Origin: Patescibacteria group bacterium
GTDB taxonomy: Bacteria > Patescibacteriota > WWE3 > UBA101185 > UBA10185
Assembly (NCBI GenBank): GCA_018056275.1
Contig: JAGPFW010000003.1
Coordinates: forward strand, 1-25,808
DNA: 25,808 nucleotides
Reading direction: 5' to 3'
Below the pieces are notes generated by a model. That model searched no databases and was not told the DNA's origin. It was given only the letters and a program-made list of their open reading frames with translations. Numbering within the stretch: position 1 is the first letter of the stretch; each line of letters begins with the position of its first letter. The position numbers were made by a program, and so were the translations under genes. Below are positions 16,336 to 23,233 of the stretch, one piece after another.

Positions 16336-18513
16336 ATGTCCGATGCTAATAATGCGACCCAGTTGGTTGGAGAACCTTTGGAAAGGGCTAAGCCTATAAA
16401 CGGGGATGTTACTTTCGCCCCGGAAGCTCCCTTGCGGGATGTAGAGGTCCGCGAGGATTATGAGGATCGCCCTGAGGCTTCCGTTCGGGAATTTTTGTTA
16501 GGCGATTGTAAGATTAAAGAGGAATGGCCTAAGCTAAGAGATATTTTTGAAGCTGTCTTGGAGACAAAGGTTACGGATGCCCGAGAGAGAACTCGTTATA
16601 CGGAGGCGGTAGCAACCCTGGATACTATGTTTGCCCAGCTAGAACCATCAGAAGAAATGCGCACTGCTGTTAATACAACATTATGCGCGGAAGGTTTCCC
16701 AGAAGATGGTGACTCCTACGATATATTATTTGGCTCCTACAAGGACAGAATCCTGTCCGTCCTTATTCTAATGCAAAATGTTGTAGAGGACCACTTATTA
16801 GATGTTTCCGAAGAAATGGGTTCTGGTGTATATCGCGATGAGGGTGTTGTTCCCGTGATGGAGTTAGTTTATAACCTAAGTGAGCAATATAAAGCCTCTA
16901 GGGAGGAACCCCTCGAAGGGTCTACTCCTTCAGTTTCCATAGGGGGAGCTCTGAAAACCCCATTTGAAACTTATGCCGCAGAGGTATTGCGGGGCCTAGG
17001 AGATATCCGTACAGATGAGGGGCTTTTGGAACATGTGCTTGAGCAAAGAATTCGTTATTCACGAGTAATACAAGCAGAAATTAAAAAAACAGGGTTATAT
17101 TCCCACGAAAACCATCCTTGGGAGGGTCGCTCCTCCAGGAGAGCAACATTTGAAGAAGGTGGTTTGGACGCTGAGGCAATAAGAGAGAGGGAATCAGTTG
17201 CAATAACTGAACGAGATGAACCCTTTTATAAACTCCGCTTTCAGCGGGAGATGCATGCTCTGAAAATTAGGATACGTGAAAGAGAAGATCAGGGAGAGGA
17301 TGTTTACCTTAACACATGGGGTTTTGATTCCGCTGGGAGAAAACAAGTTGTGGAATCGCGTAGATTTTTAGGTAGACGAGTTGTAGATGAAGCATCTACT
17401 CCTCAACCTGTATATTGGCTTGATAGAAGGGTGCAGGTCCATGAAACTGATCCTAAGACTGGGCATTTAAGATCTACAGTAAAATCAGTAAGGATTGCAT
17501 GCCCCGCAATATTTGTTGTAGAGGAAACAAATAATAATCTTAAGTATGGTGAAGCAGGTGATATAAAATATGTGGCGCAAGAAGTAAGGACAGTTGATGA
17601 TCTTATGGTTAACTCCCCCGTAAAGGCGCAGGAGTGGCTTTGGCGTTTGGAAGCTGCTGAACAGGAAATACGAGGAGGTGAAGTTTGGTATAAGGTTCCT
17701 GTTTTGAGAAATGGGAAACCTACATGGTTGCCTTTGTCGGCTACTCAGTATATGAGCTGGAAACATGCTTTTTCTAAAACCCTTAGAGCATTTGAGGAAT
17801 CGGGATTGGATTATGTGTCCACAAAACAACAGCAGGAAAGGGATGATTTGCATGTAACCAGGGGTCTTAGTGACCTTGGTACCCCGGATATATTTAGAAC
17901 CTGGTTTGATTTGCAACTGGAGTGTGGAGCCATGCAAGATGTTCTTGATAGTGTTCCTGTTCCTGACTCATTAAACCCTCAGTATGAAGAGATGAAAATG
18001 GAATTGATGAATGCCTATAGGCGATTTATTTGTACCTATGGACAGGAACACGAATATGCTGCAAGAGCTAGGAGAATAGTGGAAGAGGCAGAAGGTGTTT
18101 CTGGTCAAACTTTTGGTGGTGAGGAATATTTAGAAAAGTATAGGGAAGCACTGTCCGATGTAGTTGCAGAGTATGAGCAGATGGCGCTTTTTCTACATAA
18201 TGGCACTAGTTCTGAATACGATACTTTAAGATTTATAGCAGATTGTCCCCTTTGGGATGGACAAGACTTTGTCGCATGGGACGCCTTACGCATTCATTTG
18301 ATGCAGTTAGGTCGTGCGTTAAAAGATATGGGGGTTTTTTTAGTGGAATCCCCAATTGACCCTGATACTGGGGAAGATCTACCAGAACAGGACACCACTT
18401 GGTTTGATGATTTTTTGAAGGCGCTAGGTGATAACCCACTTTCTTCAGAACATAGTCTGTCTGACTCCTCGCTTGGGGCTTCAACACCCGAAGGCATAAA
18501 CTCCTTGATCTAG
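16336..18513 (+). CDS. Large unassigned soluble protein downstream of the TraD-like ATPase
   Basis: The 725 residues match no family I recognise. There is no signal peptide and no transmembrane helix. The protein is acidic, Glu/Arg-rich and predicted largely helical (about 50-330 and 530-690). A middle section (about 330-500) is more mixed, with many aromatic residues (VYWLDRRVQVHETD, QEWLWRLEAAEQEIRGGEVW, GKPTWLPLSATQYMSWKHAF) that looks like a folded beta/alpha core. The Asp/Glu/Ser-rich tail (about 675-725) and the first 45 residues appear disordered. The start lies 2 nt after the ATPase stop, so the two are almost certainly co-expressed. It may be a cytoplasmic partner, substrate receptor or substrate of that ATPase. 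No enzymatic motif was found. Confidence 0.85.
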   Translation: MSDANNATQLVGEPLERAKPINGDVTFAPEAPLRDVEVREDYEDRPEASVREFLLGDCKIKEEWPKLRDIFEAVLETKVTDARERTRYTEAVATLDTMFAQLEPSEEMRTAVNTTLCAEGFPEDGDSYDILFGSYKDRILSVLILMQNVVEDHLLDVSEEMGSGVYRDEGVVPVMELVYNLSEQYKASREEPLEGSTPSVSIGGALKTPFETYAAEVLRGLGDIRTDEGLLEHVLEQRIRYSRVIQAEIKKTGLYSHENHPWEGRSSRRATFEEGGLDAEAIRERESVAITERDEPFYKLRFQREMHALKIRIREREDQGEDVYLNTWGFDSAGRKQVVESRRFLGRRVVDEASTPQPVYWLDRRVQVHETDPKTGHLRSTVKSVRIACPAIFVVEETNNNLKYGEAGDIKYVAQEVRTVDDLMVNSPVKAQEWLWRLEAAEQEIRGGEVWYKVPVLRNGKPTWLPLSATQYMSWKHAFSKTLRAFEESGLDYVSTKQQQERDDLHVTRGLSDLGTPDIFRTWFDLQLECGAMQDVLDSVPVPDSLNPQYEEMKMELMNAYRRFICTYGQEHEYAARARRIVEEAEGVSGQTFGGEEYLEKYREALSDVVAEYEQMALFLHNGTSSEYDTLRFIADCPLWDGQDFVAWDALRIHLMQLGRALKDMGVFLVESPIDPDTGEDLPEQDTTWFDDFLKALGDNPLSSEHSLSDSSLGASTPEGINSLI

Positions 18514-18551
18514 TGCTGACCTAATGAATAGCTAACAAAATTTATCTATTG

Positions 18552-18557
18552 TATAAT
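18552..18557 (+). promoter_or_regulatory. Consensus -10 (TATAAT), leaderless start for the actin-fold gene
   Basis: A perfect TATAAT lies 7 nt upstream of the ATG at 18565, in the 51-nt gap after the 725-residue protein. The bases TG directly precede it. No good -35 box is visible. The distance implies a leaderless transcript for the following operon. Confidence 0.6.
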
Positions 18558-18564
18558 CAACTTA

Positions 18565-19839
18565 ATGATTAAACTGCCTTTTTTAAAGAAATCCCAGAGA
18601 CCTAATATCCGACAGAACCAGGATTTCCTTGGCATAGTGCTTGACCCTTACAAAGTAAGCGTTGTTTATTTTCAGATTCCTGCGGGCAGTTTGGGGGAAA
18701 CGCCTGCTAATTTTTCTTCGGAATTATCTCCAATTTTTTCCAGTTCGCCTCCAGAAAATACCAAAATTAAAATAATAGCTGCCAGATCAAAGTACTTGTC
18801 TTTGGATAATGTTTTTGACCCTATAGAATCTCTCCTAGACCAAACTGCGCAAACCCTAGATATTTTACTAACCGAAATGGAAACCGAGTTCCCTCAACTT
18901 CCGGATAGGGCTTTGTTTGGTCTCTCCCCAAGAAACTGCATTGATTTAATGTCTTTAGTGCGTTATTCCAATGTGGAAGTGTCCAAAATTACACAAGAAC
19001 AAACTCAGGAGCTTTACGAACAGGCAGAGAAAAACGCTACATTTAGGGCGCAGGATATATTGATTAGTCAAAAAGGAAACATGGATGAGGATTTGATTCC
19101 TATAACCTCTTCGGAGATATTATTGAAACTTGATGACTTGGTGGTGCAGGATCCCGTTGGTTTGGATGGAAAGGAATTGGAGCTCTCATGGTTTGGTTCT
19201 TTTGCTGAATCTTCCTATTTGGATTTTATTCAAAAAGTTGCCAAGAAAGTGAATATCCAAGTAATTGGTGTTGCTTCATTAGGGTATTCTTTTTACGATA
19301 GCATTAACTCCCTGCCCGATAATAAGAATTGTGTAATCTTAGATTTTGATTTTTCCAAGACCACTGTATATGTAGCTTTTGGGGGAAGCCTTGTTGGATG
19401 CTATTATATAGATTTGGGTTTATCTGGATTCTACGCGGAGATTTGTAGGAAATTATCTGTGCATTTGGATGAGGCTATTGCAATAGTAGGAAAATATCAA
19501 ACAGGAAGTTTAAGCGAGGCATTATCAATTGAGGTTTCAAAGGTTTTAGAAAAGTTTTCTATTGTATGGTTGGAGGGTTTGGAAACTGTTTTTTTGGGAT
19601 TTTCTGGTGTGAAAACTTTTCCCTCAAAAGTTTATTTAACAGGGAGCGGTTTTGACATTTCTGATTTTGTTGATTTGGTAAGAACGGAGGTTTGGTATAA
19701 GTCTGTGCCATTCAAGGCGCCTCCAGAATTTATAAAGGCATCCCTATCCGAAGAGATTCTGGACATCTGTGGAGTTTCCTCCCTATTGGAGTGGATTCTG
19801 CCCCTGTCTTTGGGAAACATCTATTTTAAAATGATCTGA
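18565..19839 (+). CDS. Actin-fold (PilM/FtsA-like) ATPase-family protein
   Basis: The 424 residues show the layout of actin/Hsp70-fold proteins related to PilM and FtsA. There is an N-terminal strand pair (FLGIVLDPYKVSVVY, 21-35) in place of the phosphate-1 loop. An inserted cytoplasmic subdomain (about 85-200) includes FGLSPRNCIDL. The phosphate-2-like segment NCVILDFDFSKTTVYVAFGG lies at 255-274, and an adenosine-type loop VYLTGSGFDIS at 356-366. The phosphate-1 loop lacks the usual DxG(T/S), so nucleotide binding may be altered. There is no membrane helix. The stop overlaps the next ATG by 1 nt (TGATG), tying it to the baseplate-J-like membrane protein. PilM/PilN-type pairs work this way, with a cytosolic actin-fold protein docking on a single-pass membrane protein. 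Confidence 0.7.
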   Translation: MIKLPFLKKSQRPNIRQNQDFLGIVLDPYKVSVVYFQIPAGSLGETPANFSSELSPIFSSSPPENTKIKIIAARSKYLSLDNVFDPIESLLDQTAQTLDILLTEMETEFPQLPDRALFGLSPRNCIDLMSLVRYSNVEVSKITQEQTQELYEQAEKNATFRAQDILISQKGNMDEDLIPITSSEILLKLDDLVVQDPVGLDGKELELSWFGSFAESSYLDFIQKVAKKVNIQVIGVASLGYSFYDSINSLPDNKNCVILDFDFSKTTVYVAFGGSLVGCYYIDLGLSGFYAEICRKLSVHLDEAIAIVGKYQTGSLSEALSIEVSKVLEKFSIVWLEGLETVFLGFSGVKTFPSKVYLTGSGFDISDFVDLVRTEVWYKSVPFKAPPEFIKASLSEEILDICGVSSLLEWILPLSLGNIYFKMI

Positions 19840-21386
19840 TGGAATATATTGTAGAAGAAAGAAAAGATGTATATACGATTTTGAATGATCTTGCGGTTTT
19901 AGCGTATTTTGATTTTGAGGTTTTTATTCCGTCTGGATCTCTTATATTAGAAAATAGACTAAATTTGGAATTTCTAAAGAAAAACTTGGAGAAGTTGGGA
20001 AAGTCTGTAACCTTTTCCACCGATTCTAAAAATGGTCAAGAAATTATTTCGCAACTCGCCAATGGGGAATCCACTGAATTTGACTCTTTGTTGGCTGAGA
20101 ACTCCTTGATTGGCGCTACGGAAGTTCCTTCAGCGGGAGTTTTTGGAAAAATAACTAATTTCTTTGCTTTTTTTAAATTCCCAAAAATATCTTTCCCAAG
20201 ATTTCATCCTAAAATGGGCGTTATTCCTCTTATTATTATGTGTCTGTTTTTGGGAGGCGGTGCTTTTGCTTTCACAAGAGTACTAAATATGCATAAGGCC
20301 TATGTAAAGCTCGTTATTAAGTCAGACCCGTTGGCAAGGAGTTTCTCTGTTGTGGTGGACGCTAACTTGACAAAAGATATAGATCCTGAAAAGAAAGCGA
20401 TTAAAGGAAGGCAGGTTTCTAAAACATTTGATGTAGAAATAACTAAGGATGCCACAGGTGAAAAATTGGAAGGAGAAAAGGCTTCGGGAGAGGTGTTAAT
20501 TTATAATCGTACTGAATCTGAAATAACATTAAGTAAAGGGACGAAGTTAGAATTTGATGACTTAGTTTATGCTTTGACCTCGGATGTTACGGTTCCTTCT
20601 GTCTCCTATGAAGACCCAGAGGATCCTGCAAGTGTAATGGTTCCTGGCGAAAAGAGCGCTGATGTAACTGCTTTGGAAATTGGTTCCAAATACAATATAA
20701 AAAAAGGCGAGACAATGGAGTTTAGCAATTATAAGAAAACTGAACTAGTGGCAAAAAGTTCTGTTGATTTTAAGGGAGGCTCTAGTCAAACAATAAAAGT
20801 TGTTTCTGAAGATGATATTAACTCTGCCCTAACCGAAGCCAGGCGGGAATTAGTTGAGAAATCCTCTCAAAGTCTTGCAAATTCCGTTGAAGGAGACCAT
20901 AAGTACATAGACGGATCTTCTAGTGTTTCGTATGGGGAGCCTGAAGTAAGTGCAAAGGTTGGTGATGAAGTATCCTCATTTAGTGTAAAACAATCCGCTA
21001 CAGCCACAGGTCTTTCCTATTCTGAAAGGTTGTTAGAAAAATTGGTTTTGCAATTAATCTCCACTCTTGTTCCCGAATCTTTTGAACCTTCTGGGGAAAA
21101 AATAGACATACGAGCTACTTCTTTAGGTAATAGTGATAGCACTGCTGTTACAAGTACAAGTGCAGACATACAAGTTACTGCAAAAACTACAGTTAGACCC
21201 ATAATCAACCTTGAGAAACTAAAAGAGGATCTTTCTGGTAAAAGTCTTCCCGATGCAACCAGAGTTTTGGGACAGCTCCCTTCGGTTGAGACTTATGAAC
21301 TAAATTTAGTACCTAATTTACCTTTTCTTCAGAAAGTGCCACAGAATTTTGACAATATAATTATAGAGTTGGTGGATCGTAATTAG
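19839..21386 (+). CDS. Single-pass membrane protein with baseplate-J-like extracytoplasmic region
   Basis: The 515 residues have a cytosolic N-terminal alpha/beta domain (1-75; VFIPSGSLILENRLNLEFLK, then GKSVTFSTDSKNGQEI). A linker and an amphipathic FFAFFKFPKISFP stretch lead to one transmembrane helix (about 127-149) and a long external region. That region contains repeated beta segments, for example SGEVLIYNRTESEITLSKGT (about 217-236), then VPGEKSADVTALEIGSKYNI and later strands (about 300-500). These resemble the baseplate J/gp47-like family that annotators commonly assign to such proteins in Patescibacteria. No phage tail genes are nearby, so a true phage baseplate role is unlikely. It is co-translated with the actin-fold protein (1-nt overlap) and followed after 1 nt by ruvX. 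An envelope or surface-structure role is inferred. Confidence 0.7.
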   Translation: MEYIVEERKDVYTILNDLAVLAYFDFEVFIPSGSLILENRLNLEFLKKNLEKLGKSVTFSTDSKNGQEIISQLANGESTEFDSLLAENSLIGATEVPSAGVFGKITNFFAFFKFPKISFPRFHPKMGVIPLIIMCLFLGGGAFAFTRVLNMHKAYVKLVIKSDPLARSFSVVVDANLTKDIDPEKKAIKGRQVSKTFDVEITKDATGEKLEGEKASGEVLIYNRTESEITLSKGTKLEFDDLVYALTSDVTVPSVSYEDPEDPASVMVPGEKSADVTALEIGSKYNIKKGETMEFSNYKKTELVAKSSVDFKGGSSQTIKVVSEDDINSALTEARRELVEKSSQSLANSVEGDHKYIDGSSSVSYGEPEVSAKVGDEVSSFSVKQSATATGLSYSERLLEKLVLQLISTLVPESFEPSGEKIDIRATSLGNSDSTAVTSTSADIQVTAKTTVRPIINLEKLKEDLSGKSLPDATRVLGQLPSVETYELNLVPNLPFLQKVPQNFDNIIIELVDRN

Positions 21387-21387
21387 T

Positions 21388-21864
21388 ATGCCCGCAGATT
21401 CCATAGTTCATTCCAAAAGAGCTTGTCCTATTGTTCCCTCTAGTGAGGACCTTGGTGTCTTGGGAATTGATTACGGATCTTCAAAGATAGGTTTAGCATT
21501 TGGTAGAGGAGGCGTTGTTTCTCCCATCCGTGTGATTTCTGCAAAGAACTTTGGTACAGCAATATCCGAGATTGCTAGGGTGATAAAGGAGTACGCTGTA
21601 TCCAAGATTGTTGTGGGTTTGCCGCTTACTGTGGATAATAAGGAGACTCCTAAATCAATAGAGGTTAGAAAGTTTGTAAAGCTACTCAAATCTAGGGTTA
21701 AAGTTCCAGTTGAGTTTATAAATGAATTTTATACCACCAAAGAGGCTTCTGTAGTGATGCTTAATGTAGGAGTGTCACAGGAGGGAAGGCGCGTTGACGA
21801 CCATTATTCCGCAAGTCTGATTTTAAAAAGATATTTTGCAGAATCCGAAACTGTGCAGGGATAA
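21388..21864 (+). CDS. ruvX: RuvX/YqgF-type Holliday junction resolvase homologue
   Basis: This RNase H-fold nuclease of the YqgF family is linked to Holliday-junction resolution and to 16S rRNA 5'-end maturation in different bacteria. The catalytic aspartate motif GIDYGSSKIGLAFG begins at residue 26 (D28). KIVVGLPLTVDN (about 73-84) is the family's VGLP motif. NEFYTTKEA occupies the DERLTT position, with the glutamate kept and the aspartate changed to asparagine. VDDHYSASLIL supplies the final acidic site. The 158 residues include an N-terminal extension of about 24 residues before the first strand. The ATG is one base after the stop of the baseplate-J-like gene, which argues for this start. 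It is last in its operon; the next gene converges from the minus strand. Confidence 0.9.
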   Translation: MPADSIVHSKRACPIVPSSEDLGVLGIDYGSSKIGLAFGRGGVVSPIRVISAKNFGTAISEIARVIKEYAVSKIVVGLPLTVDNKETPKSIEVRKFVKLLKSRVKVPVEFINEFYTTKEASVVMLNVGVSQEGRRVDDHYSASLILKRYFAESETVQG

Positions 21865-21923
21865 AGGACAAATGATACTCCATGAGTTCTTTATTCAAAT
21901 ATTGGGTAGTTGCCCGATGTAGT

Positions 21924-22241
21924 CTAGTTAGAAAATTTTCCTATAACTCGCCTGTTTCCGCATCTCATACACTCAAAATTGTCTCCAGGATAGAAGCATT
22001 GTGGGCAGACAAAAACACCGTCTTTGTATAGAATTTCGTTAGATTCACAACTGTTGCATATAAAAAGTACTTCATCTCTAGGTATTTCACCACATTCGGG
22101 GCAAAAAAATTTAGCAGTAGTGGTTTCCTCAAATTCTTCGTCCAAATCGTCCTCTGTATCTAGAGCATCCAAATCTAAGTCGGCTAGACTATTAATGGCA
22201 TCTTTATTTTTGGCGTTTTTGTCTTGGGCAGTATCTTTCAT
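21924..22241 (-). CDS. Acidic double zinc-ribbon protein
   Basis: This is the only minus-strand gene. I place the start at the ATG ending at 22241, giving 105 residues, because a -35/-10 pair sits 6 nt upstream of it. An in-frame ATG at 22304 would add 21 residues but lies upstream of that promoter. A Lys/Asn-rich start and a strongly acidic segment (about 20-45, LADLDLDALDTEDDLDEEFE) precede four CxxC pairs: CPEC, CNSC, CPQC and CMRC. They should form two zinc ribbons, the last resembling rubredoxin-like knuckles (CMRCGNRR). The acidic stretch may contact a basic partner such as an RNA polymerase or ribosomal component. The function is unknown. Convergent with ruvX across a 59-nt gap. Confidence 0.8.
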   Translation of the reverse strand: MKDTAQDKNAKNKDAINSLADLDLDALDTEDDLDEEFEETTTAKFFCPECGEIPRDEVLFICNSCESNEILYKDGVFVCPQCFYPGDNFECMRCGNRRVIGKFSN

Positions 22242-22247
22242 ATAATT

Positions 22248-22276
22248 ACAATAACTAAAAATTTTGACTAGTTCAA
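22248..22276 (-). promoter_or_regulatory. Promoter of the double zinc-ribbon gene (divergent)
   Basis: On the minus strand TTGAAC (22276-22271), a 17-bp spacer and TATTGT (22253-22248) are followed after 6 nt by the ATG at 22241. The mRNA would be leaderless. The -35 box lies 1 bp from that of the divergent promoter. Confidence 0.5.
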
Positions 22277-22292
22277 CTGCCTTTGTTAATCT
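22264..22292 (+). promoter_or_regulatory. Promoter of the small membrane protein/HAD operon (divergent)
   Basis: TTGACT (22264-22269), a 17-bp spacer and an extended -10 TGtTAATCT (22284-22292) are followed after 6 nt by the ATG at 22299. The near-palindrome TTGACTAGTTCAA (22264-22276) contains both divergent -35 boxes. Confidence 0.5.
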
Positions 22293-22298
22293 TAAGAT

Positions 22299-22469
22299 AT
22301 GCAACTTTTCCTTTATGTATACTTGTTTTTTGGATTTTTTTATGGGGTGTATATTACGGGATGGGGTGGGGGAAAGTGGTATTTATTTCCCATAAATGTT
22401 TTGGGGGGTCCTATTGTCTTTTTCGTAGTTGTTTTTAGGACTCTATCAGGCAAAAGGATTTATTACTAG
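22299..22469 (+). CDS. Tiny membrane protein (56 residues)
   Basis: An ATG 6 nt after a predicted -10 box opens a 56-residue frame ending in TAG at 22467-22469. It has two hydrophobic helices (about 2-20 and 29-48) joined by a glycine/tryptophan-rich turn (GWGGGKWY, 21-28) and a basic end (RTLSGKR). The stop overlaps the GTG of the HAD phosphatase gene by one base (TAGTG), a typical sign of translational coupling. No family is recognised. The promoter, the coupling and the membrane-like composition together suggest a real gene. Confidence 0.6.
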   Translation: MQLFLYVYLFFGFFYGVYITGWGGGKWYLFPINVLGGPIVFFVVVFRTLSGKRIYY

Positions 22470-23212
22470 TGTTTAAAGAATATTTTAAGGATAAAAAGGC
22501 TGTTCTAATGGATTTGGATGGCACTATAATTAACTCTCATATTTTGTGGAATGAGGCTTGCTCTGAAGTTGCCTCTAACCTGGGCTTTACTTGGAAGGGT
22601 TATTATTTTTTTAAGGAACCTTCTTTGGAAGAAACTTGGTCTTCTTATTTAGATTTTACTGGTGAAAATTATGGTGTCCCACTTCAAACTTTGATCACCC
22701 AAACTAAGGATAAATTTATAAGTCAGGTTTTATCTCGCTCTCCAGATGATATTTTAAAGTCGGGTTTTTGGGAATTTATTGGAGAGATAAAGCATGAAAG
22801 AGGGTTTAAGGTTGGTTTGGTGACTAATTCCGATAGGGAAGTAGCCGAAAAGGTTTTGAGTCATCTGGGTATTGGAAATGTTTTTGCTCTCAAGGTTTTT
22901 GGTGACGATGTAAAAAAGAAAAAGCCGGATCCGGAGATATACGAAAAAGCCCTAAAGGAGATTGGTTTTAAATCTAGAGAAGTGTTGGTTTTTGAAGATG
23001 CCCCTTTGGGAATTAAGGCCGCGAAAAAAGCAGGTCTTACAGTTATCGCTTTTATGAATAGGCTCTACCCAGAGGAAGATTATTCCCCTAAGGATATTGT
23101 AGTTGACGATTTTACCGCCTTTCTTGGAAATTTGGATAAGAATGAAAAAGAATTTATGGAAGAGAAGTTTGTCTCCTTCAAGAATAGTTCTGCTAACTCG
23201 GGTATGGCATAG
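22469..23212 (+). CDS. HAD-superfamily hydrolase, beta-phosphoglucomutase-like
   Basis: The 247 residues carry all four HAD motifs: motif I DLDGT with nucleophile D15 and D17; motif II TNS (about 114-116); the motif III lysine within KKKKPDPEIYEKAL (about 150-163); and motif IV FEDAPLGIKAAKKAG. A helical cap (about 20-90) of the beta-PGM/phosphatase type lies between motifs I and II. Such enzymes act on sugar phosphates, nucleotides or phosphoglycolate; the cap does not reveal which. It starts with GTG overlapping the stop of the tiny membrane protein. About 25 charged residues extend past the usual end. miaB begins 21 nt downstream behind its own promoter. Confidence 0.9.
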   Translation: MFKEYFKDKKAVLMDLDGTIINSHILWNEACSEVASNLGFTWKGYYFFKEPSLEETWSSYLDFTGENYGVPLQTLITQTKDKFISQVLSRSPDDILKSGFWEFIGEIKHERGFKVGLVTNSDREVAEKVLSHLGIGNVFALKVFGDDVKKKKPDPEIYEKALKEIGFKSREVLVFEDAPLGIKAAKKAGLTVIAFMNRLYPEEDYSPKDIVVDDFTAFLGNLDKNEKEFMEEKFVSFKNSSANSGMA

Positions 23213-23218
23213 TTCCTT

Positions 23219-23227
23219 TGGTATAAT
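23219..23227 (+). promoter_or_regulatory. Perfect extended -10 promoter, leaderless GTG start for miaB
   Basis: TGgTATAAT (23219-23227) matches the extended -10 consensus exactly. The GTG start of miaB (23234) follows after 6 nt. No -35 box is evident, as is common for extended -10 promoters. Confidence 0.6.
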
Positions 23228-23233
23228 GCCCCT

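Noticed and set aside
17485..17937. 150-codon minus-strand frame opposite the 725-residue gene
   Set aside because: The plus-strand gene is continuous and operon-linked; the antisense product shows no plausible domains or start signals.
19839..21386. Prophage or contractile-tail locus based on baseplate-J similarity
   Set aside because: No sheath, tube, tail fibre, integrase or terminase gene is nearby; neighbours are housekeeping genes.
21901..21918. Hairpin ATTGGG-CCCGAT between ruvX and the convergent zinc-ribbon gene as a bidirectional terminator
   Set aside because: The stem is only 6 bp with a G-U pair, and no T-run follows on either strand.
22242..22304. N-terminal 21-residue extension of the double zinc-ribbon protein
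   Set aside because: It would begin upstream of a good promoter and overlap the divergent one; the extension looks non-coding, so the start at 22241 is preferred.
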